Of a DNA stretch of 64,000 bases, positions 56,266-64,000 are shown one piece after another. The DNA lies in assembly GCF_000237925.1 (NCBI RefSeq), contig NC_031502.1:124001-188000 (forward strand). Reading direction: 5' to 3'. This DNA comes from Schistosoma mansoni (Eukaryota > Platyhelminthes > Trematoda > Strigeidida > Schistosomatidae). Both the position numbers and the translations under genes were made by a program. Within the stretch, counting starts at the first letter, position 1; every line of letters begins with the position of its first letter. The notes beneath the pieces were generated by a model that had not been told where the DNA came from, did not search any database, and saw only the letters and a list, made by a program, of their open reading frames with translations.

Positions 56266-59200
56266 GTGAGTTAAACAGAAAGAAATTTAACATTGTTTAC
56301 GCAGTCTAGTTGATCGAATGTAAAAATTTCTAAACTAAATATTTTCAAAAGATCATAAATGTAATCTGTCTGCTCCATTTAATAACCAATGATGTATATA
56401 CTTGGATTCTAATTCTATTGAGGGATCAAAATCATTATACTTTCGACTTAACTTAGGAAGTAATTTATTGATGGATTCCAGAATAAATCATCATTTCAAC
56501 AGGCGATGCTAGTTGTATTGAATTCAAAGAGTAGATAATTACAATTAGCTACTATAGACTTTTTATGACCATAGTCTAAATGTGACGTATAAAGGGTTGA
56601 AAAACCGAATGACTTTCACGAATACTGAGATACCTGAAAGTTAGTCATGAAGCTTTATTGACTAAGAGATTGTACACAAAATCTTTACTGATGACTAAGG
56701 TCTTCCTGATTTCTTCTATAAACTCTTGGTGCTTTTCGTTCAGAAAATTTCAGGAGATACTTGTAATTTTCAACGCGAGGAGACAGACTGGTGATAAAGT
56801 TTTAAGAAGGACGAAAACTGAGAATTACCATTAGTGTTGGATTCCGTGTTTTTACTGAAAGACAAATGTTAGCAATATGAGGCATGTGCTATAAACCTCT
56901 TGGTAGATAGTGGTTGAATTACTTAACTATTAGCCTATCTACTATACTCAGCATCCTAGGTCTAACTTGAACATTAGGCCCCTACTGGTTCAGCTACAGT
57001 TTGTCTGTTTCGAAGGTATCCATGAATGAACGACTGTAGAACCAGAAAGACTATCATTAATACATATTGAAGTATGTACCTACATAGCAAAGTGTGTAGT
57101 GGGGACGTAGTTGGCTAGTATGTTGAGCAATGTGATTTTGAATCTTGGCTGGGATATACCCTTACTGATGAATAATATCCAGTAGAAAATTCACGTTTGA
57201 ATCATATACTTTTGATGCTAGATGGTTGTAGGCGGCTAACTGTCAACTCCGGACATAAGTCGCATGTTAGTTGGCACTCGCCAGCTAGGCATACCTTTAT
57301 TCTTAACGAAATTAGTTCTCCATGTGGGATTCAGACACTCATCATCCAGCTTCATATCCTTAGATATTGCTACTAAGCTATTCTTGCCGGAACTGACTAC
57401 AAGACTGAAATATTTACATTGGCTGGATTGGATTCGATCAGCATGAAGTTGGTGATCAAACAATTTACTTTCACACTTGTTATCTGTTTTTGAAACTCTT
57501 CACTAATTACATCCAGTTCCATTTTTTTCTTTCTAGTTCCAACAGGAGCAGTGATTGCTATGGTTATTGGTGTGATCCTATTTGTTTTATTAATATTGTT
57601 TTGTATTTGTAAACGATGCGTATTCAAACGTCGAAAAAAGGATCGTGGAGCGAAAAAAAGCAAAGCAGATATTAAAAGTGTACAACTTTTAGGCAAAGGT
57701 TTAGCTAAAGATAAGGTGAGATTTATTGGTGTTTATCAATGCTGTTTTATAAAATGTTTCAGTGAGCTTTTAAGTCACTTTCAAGAAAGTGTTCATTACC
57801 TATCGGCTGTGTTTTCTTTTCTTAAAATCAAATTAAGTGGAATGAATGATCAAGCCAACTGATCTAATTGTAGTGGGTGTAAGAATATGAACATTCAGTA
57901 GTTATCTTTTCATATTCTGGGAGCTGATTGAATGGTATACTCCCATGACGATACTATGAATCGAGTCTTGGTGGCCAACCCCATACCTTTAGACCATTGA
58001 GTTGGAACCACGTTATCTACATGTCAACCTTCATTTAATCTACGATATATCATGACCATCATACAGTATTATCTTTGATACTTTTCTGATTTACTATATG
58101 GCTGAACTCTTGTTTGATTTGCGAATATGTTTGAATCTGTTGTTTACTGACCAACAATTATTTTCTGAATGGATTAGTCATAAGGAGAAATTTGAGTTGT
58201 AACCTAAGTAGTCACCTATGAATAAGTAGTTCAAAGCCTACATTTTTCCCGTTAAGAAGTTTGGTCTCTATCTCCATATACTTGGACGACTTTATCCTAT
58301 TCTGTCCAGCTTGTATGAAATAGATCCACTTTTGATTATAAAATGGGTAGAGCTTGATAAAACCCGGCTCGCAGCATTGAGATGAAATTAGCTAATTGAA
58401 AATTCTTTTTAAAAAAACGAGTGTTTGGATAAGTTATTGATAAATTATCTAAGGTTTACAAAAAGATAATAAATAAATTCACCTACTCCATTTTACCTTA
58501 TTTCAAGTCAGCTTGTTTGACTTCTCAAAACCATGGATTATTCATCAGACGTAGCCGGTAAGCTAGATCTCACCACACAAACCCTACTAACAGTTTGTGG
58601 TTTAATGGGTTTATGTGGTGCACTAACTGTACGGTAAAAGTTCAGCAAAATAGTTTTAATTTATTTTAACGTTTTTCTTGTTCAAATCACGAACTGATCT
58701 TAGCTAGACCATCATCGGAAACTAAGGATCACTTGATATCTGTTTTATCTTGGTATGGGACTCCTCAGTAGTGTGCATCCACAAGCTCATTACAGGGAAT
58801 TGAACGTTGAGAAAAATCGATACTTTTCTAGAGGACATTTCTAGAAGAATCTTTTAAGATATTGTGTATGTCTTTCTTTATATAATCAAATAATACACTA
58901 CAATAGGTCAAAAAGGAATTCAAATTCATAACACTAACGAAAGATGTATCATTTAAGGTTGATGTATTTGGAGTGTATCTAGAGTTTCCGGTTTTTTTTC
59001 CTCTCATTTAGTGAATGTATGCTGCATATTAGAGTGTAATTCTCACTACAGCTTTTACCCCAACTGGCTAAAGGTATCATCAACTTTCATATATATAGTT
59101 CCCTGAATCATCTTGAAGAGAACAAGAACAAAGATCCTAGAAGTATGAAATGAATTCATTTTAGTTCGTTTGGTTCTCGGCAGCTACTTACAACCTGTGA

Positions 59201-61886
59201 TATATTTAAGATTATAACTACAAAATTGGTTTAAACTACTTACGCAAAATAGTTTCATCGGAAGTTATTTTGAAGACACATCAGTGTAGTATAGCAAAGG
59301 TGCAAACAAATTTAATAAACTTAATAAGATATTGTAAATATATACCTTATGTAAAGGAACATCCTAGAACATTGATTGTAGCAAGAGTTCAAAGGGCCAG
59401 AAACAAGTGATTGCATAATGAGTAAACCCTGATAGGAATAAAATGAGTGAAGTTCAGTCGATAAAATAAGATTACTAATCTAGAAGACAGTCGAAATAAA
59501 AAGAGGTAATGATGTAACTAATTGGAAGTAAGAGTTGAAATGAACTTTTAAAGATGTAAGAAAGAAATATTTGTCACTAAGGTAAGGAAAGATTAATAAC
59601 CATGTCCTTCTGAACAAACGAATCAGGTTTGGCTGTAATTTCGTAATCACTTATTATCTATTCTGTTAGATTGATCAAATCTCTGTTGAAGATCATTTGT
59701 CTGACTACTTTTGACTACTTTTTCAAGTTGTCTCTCTACGAACGACTGTGAGTTCTAAATGGAATTTATACTGTATTGCAGATTAATAGGATTGTGATTA
59801 GCAGTTGTAGCATGCACCGATCTGAAGGAATTGATGGAAGTCTAAATTTTCATAGAAAAAAGTTTTTATTGAACTTGTTGAAATCAACTCAATTAATACA
59901 CATACAAATACGATCTATTTACAACAGATTAAGATTTAGGACAGAATGATTTCATATGTCAAGTAAACTGTTATTGTAAATAACTAATTCAACTCAGAGT
60001 AAGCACACCGTAACACCAGTCCTCTCAGCTTTATTTCCCTATGACATTAGTACTGGTAGTGTTCAAATGTGTTCTAGATATCCCAAAAGTTTTAGTGTTT
60101 TCTAGTTTACTCATATTATTTTTTGTTGTTTATAAGTAGTATTTTGAATGATTGATTATCTAACTTATTTCGGTCTATAAGGCTATTTAAGCATTGTTAC
60201 CTCTTAGTAGGTATTAATGTCACATTGAGATGAATATCCATAATGTTATATATTTGAAAGATAATCATTTCGCTTACACACAATTCACTTTCCTTTAGGG
60301 AGATCTAGATGAATTAGAAGCAAATATGGAAGATAATGAAGGTGTACAAGAGAAGGAAGAAGTCAATTTGGGCAAACTACAATATTCTATCGATTACGAT
60401 TTTACTCAAGGAGAGGTAATTTATTCATGTGCATTATTTGTACTAATGAAGATAAGGCTTTATATCTTATCTATGCTAAAATATTAGAATTAATGAGGAG
60501 GAAAATAGACATTTTCATTCAGAAATTACATCACACATAAGAGGGAAAGAGAGAGATATGAAGAAGTCAAACAGCTCTATTATGTGTTTTAGTGTCCCAT
60601 GAAAGTTCTATGAGCAGATTGTGTAGTGGATTCAAGGGGATTAAAATTGTTTAGCATGAAGGGATTTTTGATCGGCTAGCCTTGACACACTATGAAGTTA
60701 TAGATGGTGGTGTTCATTAAACTTCGTTTTTCATTATTCTTATTTGATTATTGTCTGACTCTCTTACAAGATCTTTAAAGTTTTTAATCATATGGTTATT
60801 GAACTTGAACTTGAGCAACAAGCTCTGTAATCAGGACATCATCATCATAATGATTTGAAGTATATATGTGTAGAAAATAGTAATATCACTACTTAAAACA
60901 ACTAATCACATTTCAGATTATGAAGCGACCCTACCAAGGAACTTTTCGACAGATTTTCATTACTTACCACTTGATTTTAGATTCTGTACTGACAATGTTA
61001 TCTAGATTAATAGTTAAAGGCTCATCAGAAAATCATCCATCTATCCAGCTTGAAAACCGTAATATTACCAAAGTTTTATCACTACTTATTCAATCATAAA
61101 GAGAGGTGCATCCACTCTTTGTGTTCTACCAAATTCTAATCTTCTGAATTCTTCATGTCTCTATATTTTTTCTCTTTTCAAATTTATTTCACTGGATTCT
61201 ACTCCTTCAATAACATCTTCAAATCCTAATCTTTCACATTAACGCTTATACTCTTACTACTTCTATCACTATGGGATTTGAATCGACAACTTCATCTCTA
61301 TGCTAATGTGGTATGGCAACTCGAACTGATGTACGTACGTACGAAGTTCTACTTTGTGACTGACTGACTAACTGACTGACGATCATAAATAGTGTTCATC
61401 CGTTTTTCCCAAGATATTGAAAAGACCAAGATTTATATTAAGTTGAGGCGGAAAATACAATCTCATAGGGAAGTCCATCATCAAAATACTGTAATGTCTT
61501 TCACTTCAGAATGCCAATTACCTGTATCTTCTATCTTTCATCAGCATCTGATGCTACTTTTTAAAATAATCACATGAATATCATTCTCGACAGTTTTCGT
61601 ATGCATTGAAGACTTTATTGATTCTGCATTTCTTTTCTTTAATAATGAATAAGAGCATGATTTTTTTTGTCATCTTATCCTTCATTGGTTATTTGTTAAT
61701 TTTTCTTGTATCACTTAGTTAACAGTTGGTGTAATACAAGCTACCGACTTGCCTGGAATGGATTTATCTGGAACATCTGATCCATATGTGAAAGTATTTC
61801 TATTGCCTGAGAAGAAGAAGAAATATGAAACTAAAGTACATCGAAAAACATTAAATCCAGTATTCAATGAAACATTTGTGTTTAAA
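56124..61886 (+). CDS. Synaptotagmin-1-like calcium sensor, N-terminal part
   Basis: Four plus-strand exons join in frame to 202 codons; the gene continues past 64 kb. A short acidic luminal N-terminus (1-47) has no signal peptide. One membrane span follows (about 52-72) with Cys at 70, 72 and 75 as likely palmitoylation sites. A basic stretch ([13 protein letters not shown]) leads to an acidic linker and the first half of C2A from [14 protein letters not shown]2A calcium-ligand Asp at 161 and 167 ([13 protein letters not shown]) and the Lys run 178-181 are present; the other calcium ligands lie in exons outside the window. Synaptotagmins trigger SNARE-driven vesicle fusion in neurons. The ATG follows a splice acceptor by one base, so a 5' UTR exon lies upstream. 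Confidence 0.95.
57537..57715 (+). CDS. Synaptotagmin exon 2, membrane span
   Basis: Acceptor TTTCTAG; reads [19 protein letters not shown], then [14 protein letters not shown] and [13 protein letters not shown]. Ends in phase 0 at AAG before GTGAGA. The segment mirrors rat Syt1 ALIAIAIVAVLLV and CVCKKCLFKKK. Confidence 0.95.
57940..58025 (-). repeat. Degenerate tRNA-like SINE head in synaptotagmin intron
   Basis: On the minus strand CTCAATGGTCTAAAGGTAT resembles the family 1 A box, and GACTCGATTCATAG a weak B box. No hammerhead beyond it. Confidence 0.4.
58680..58810 (-). mobile_element. 3' part of family 1 SINE, decayed hammerhead
   Basis: On the minus strand: CACACTACTGAGGAGTCCCA, a damaged GATAAAACAG in place of the GAAAC region, then the GATGGTCTAGCTAAGATCAG end. 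Non-functional. Confidence 0.55.
58815..60240. other. Synaptotagmin intron, mostly without features
   Basis: Apart from the short repeat at 59.1 kb I see no exon, SINE or LINE sequence. Confidence 0.4.
59085..59180 (+). repeat. Repeat shared with 62.53-62.62 kb
   Basis: About 85 bp match in blocks: AGTTCC, ATCTT-AAGAGA, ATGAATTCATTTTA and TTCGTTTGGTTCT. The second copy lies next to the Penelope-like element at 62.7 kb, so it may be the edge of that family. Confidence 0.45.
60299..60415 (+). CDS. Synaptotagmin exon 3, linker and C2A start
   Basis: Thirty-nine codons: [17 protein letters not shown], then [16 protein letters not shown]. Phase 0 at both ends; acceptor CCTTTAG, donor GTAATT. The acidic linker is shorter than in vertebrate Syt1. 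Confidence 0.95.
61100..61381 (+). mobile_element. 3' part of RTE-type LINE (subfamily A)
   Basis: It starts in the last codons (GTGCATCCACTCTTTGTG) and continues through the 3' untranslated region to GTACGTACGTACGAAGTTC and a TGACTGACTGAC-type tail. Same terminus as 28.8 kb. In a synaptotagmin intron, same strand as the gene. Confidence 0.75.
61719..61886 (+). CDS. Synaptotagmin exon 4, C2A first half
   Basis: Fifty-six codons: [36 protein letters not shown], then [15 protein letters not shown]. Phase 0 at both ends; acceptor CACTTAG, donor GTAAGG. Nearly colinear with Syt1 C2A ([20 protein letters not shown]). Confidence 0.96.
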
Positions 61887-62074
61887 GTAAGGCTTTTTTT
61901 CCTTGTGTTTTGATCATACTGAGCTTTAATTTAATGTTTTGTGGGTTGTTTTTTAATATGTATAATGATAACAGTCATGATGTATGAAAATGAGACTTGG
62001 TATTCTGAGGAATCTACAAAACTGAATGCTAGACGTCCCACCTACATTGATGAATAAATTTTTCAAGGTCATTC

Positions 62075-62493
62075 AGTCAGTCACAACGTAGAACTTCGTA
62101 CGTACGTACATCAGTTCAAGTTGCCATACCACATTAGCACAGAGATACACTTGTCGATTCAAATCCCATATTGGTAGAAGTAGTAAGAGTATAAGCATTA
62201 ATGTGAAAGATAAGGGTTTGAAGATGTTATTGAAGGAGTATAATACAGTGAAATAAATTTGGAAAGAGAAAAAATATAGAGACATGAAGAATTCAGAAGA
62301 TAAGAATTTGGTAGAACACAAAGAGTGGATGCACCTTCGCCATTGCAAACGATTTTAAGCCATGTCATTCAAGGTCTCCAACCATTGGTTGCTATCATCT
62401 CGCGAATCCCAACCAGGTAGTCTACACCTACCAACATGACTCAGTCCACTTGTCAGTGACTTCATGGATCTATGCCACGTTTTGGTCTGGGAT
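62075..62493 (-). mobile_element. RTE-type LINE 3' part (subfamily A) with 7-bp TSD
   Basis: On the minus strand it covers the last codons ([12 protein letters not shown] near 62.33 kb) and the 3' end with CGTACGTACGAAGTTC. GTCATTC flanks both sides (62068-62074, 62494-62500). A 419-bp, 5'-truncated copy close to the one at 19.7 kb; it lies in the synaptotagmin intron, opposite strand. Confidence 0.85.
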
Positions 62494-62524
62494 GTCATTC
62501 TACATACTGGTTTATTTCATGCAC

Positions 62525-62620
62525 ACAGTTCCTTTTATTATCTTAAAGAGAGAAAGAAAAAAGATTGATGCAGAATAATATGAATTCATTTTATTTCGTT
62601 GGGTTCTAACCAATCACGTA
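62525..62620 (+). repeat. Repeat shared with 59.1 kb
   Basis: Second copy of the block order AGTTCC, ATCTTAAAGAGA, ATGAATTCATTTTA, TTCGTTGGGTTCT. It lies about 80 bp upstream of the Penelope-like RT sequence. Confidence 0.45.
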
Positions 62621-62689
62621 TACATTAAAATATTCATTTGGATTTGCTGACAGCATGAACCACATAAATATTGCTGGTAATTTTATGGT

Positions 62690-63780
62690 CTATAAAAATG
62701 GCACTTCTTGAAACCATAAACATAATTTACCAGCATTCTAACATCCTACCTCTACCAGTATCAGAATTCAAATGACTGTTAATCATGTGTACAAAAGATG
62801 TTCAGTTCCAGTTCAACAATATCATATACCAACAAATGGACGGTGTAGCAGATATTTTCACGACTAATATCGAAAGAACCAAGCCCAAAGGAGCAACTGA
62901 TAAAATGATATATTATTCAAGGTATGTTGATGATACCTTCACCGTATGTAGTCATCAACAACATGCAACAAATCTGTCAAAACTTTTCAAGGAAATCCAT
63001 CCAAATATCCAGTTTACTACAAAACATGAAAATGAAAACAAGTCCCATTTTCTTGATATCGCAATAAAACTAAGGAAGAATGACAGTTCAACGTTCAGTT
63101 TATAAGAAAGGCACATGGAATGGGATTTATCTCCATTTCAAGAATTTTTGTCCATTTGTTAAAACACTGTTTCACAGAACAAAAAGAATATGTGATGTCC
63201 ATACACTGGAAGAAGAACTAATGAACGGATACCCACTGAAATTTATTGAGAAATATGGAAAACACAAGGACGAAAAACCCAAAGAAACTACAGTAAATAA
63301 AAAACCAATTTTTATTCAACTTAAATTCAAAGGTAATAATATCACAGAGTCAATCGATAGGAGACTAAAAACTAAATTGACAAGAATTTATCCTGCAGCT
63401 AAACTTATTGTCCTGTCCAAAACAACATGTTCTCTACCACAATCAAAGATCGCTAGATATCCCTTTCATGCCACCATTAACTGTGTATACAAATTTACAT
63501 GTACCTGCCAAAGCAGTTACGTTTGTAGAATAGAAGGGAGAGCCTACGTCCAATCCGAAGAACATATTCTGAAAAGTTTAAGGTCAAATGGATTAAAAGC
63601 ATTTAGCAGTGCCATCACAAGACATCTCCTTGACACAGGATATGAAGTCGATTCACTAAAGTCTTTCAAGGTGACTAACAAACAATCAAACTCCAACCTT
63701 TTGAAATTTGCCGAAGCGATAGCGATCAAACGTCTTAAACGGGATCTATGTATCCAAAAATAGGCAGTAATAAATCTTTT
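62690..63780 (+). mobile_element. Penelope-like element: RT end and GIY-YIG, broken
   Basis: The first frame (62785-63105) has FNNIIYQQMDGVA and YYSRYVDDTFTVC, the RT catalytic YVDD. A second frame (63080-63763, shifted) continues with YKKGTWNGIYLHFKNF, the RT-nuclease connector, and a C-terminal YKFTCTCQSSYVCRIEGRAY. The segment between DGVA and DIF lacks the usual MGSPLGP-type residues. In the nuclease, YIGR has become YVCR. So both enzymatic domains look inactive. Inverted terminal repeats like those at 33 kb are not seen in the window. Confidence 0.85.
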
Positions 63781-64000
63781 TTTGCCCTGGTAACATTAAA
63801 CACACTTTTTATTTATTACATCATTCATCATTAATTCAATTCTTTCTGAAGTTTAATTATATCATTGTTATTTTTCTTCAATTCGTGGCTCACTGATTTC
63901 AGTTCATATCTTTCGTTATTACTGTCAATCTGTTTTCAGTTACTTCATTATATAATCATCTAATGTATGTTGACCCTATGAGTTCTAATCACTGTTTCAA

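Noticed and set aside
57236-57463. 75-codon minus ORF in the synaptotagmin intron as a nested gene
   Set aside because: No family motif, no splice partners; probably repeat or chance.
1-64000. CRISPR array, prophage or bacterial operon
   Set aside because: No regularly spaced direct repeats, no ribosome binding site pattern and clear spliceosomal introns: the DNA is metazoan.

Overview
The window looks like genomic DNA of a blood fluke (Schistosoma, species not resolved). It is AT-rich. It carries two vertebrate-like genes split by long introns, micro-introns of about 33-35 nt, and many tRNA-derived SINEs that contain hammerhead ribozymes (the Sm-alpha type known from schistosomes). It also holds RTE- and CR1-clade LINEs, Penelope-like elements and a Mutator-like transposon. 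No bacterial genes, true tRNA/rRNA genes or CRISPR arrays were seen.

Layout. About 1-11 kb: mostly non-coding, with LINE tails, an A-rich island at 7.7-8.6 kb, and an RTE LINE at 8.7-10.1 kb split by another repeat. 11-23 kb, minus strand: a LENG8-like SAC3/GANP-domain gene. Nine exons (744 codons) join in frame across all eight splice junctions; the last part of the C-terminus is only tentatively placed at 10.03-10.18 kb, beside and partly inside a LINE. 23-56 kb: about 33 kb without a recognisable host gene. It holds CR1 and RTE LINEs, a small LTR-type fossil fragment, a Penelope-like element with inverted terminal repeats, a broken MULE, a fold-back element, about ten SINE copies and a dispersed retroposon of about 510 bp (called repeat A). 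56.1 kb to the right edge, plus strand: the first four coding exons (202 codons) of a synaptotagmin-1-like gene, ending inside C2A. Its introns carry LINE fragments, SINE remnants and a second Penelope-like element.

The two host genes are transcribed away from each other. The LENG8-like protein should act in nuclear mRNA processing or retention, and the synaptotagmin in calcium-triggered vesicle release; nothing suggests a shared pathway. The most interesting signals are RNA-level. Both inverted arms of the Penelope-like element at 33.1-34.25 kb fold as hammerhead ribozymes whose stem I stays paired although its length differs. SINE hammerheads occur in all states from intact to dead, and the LENG8 reading frame may borrow its stop codon from an inserted LINE.
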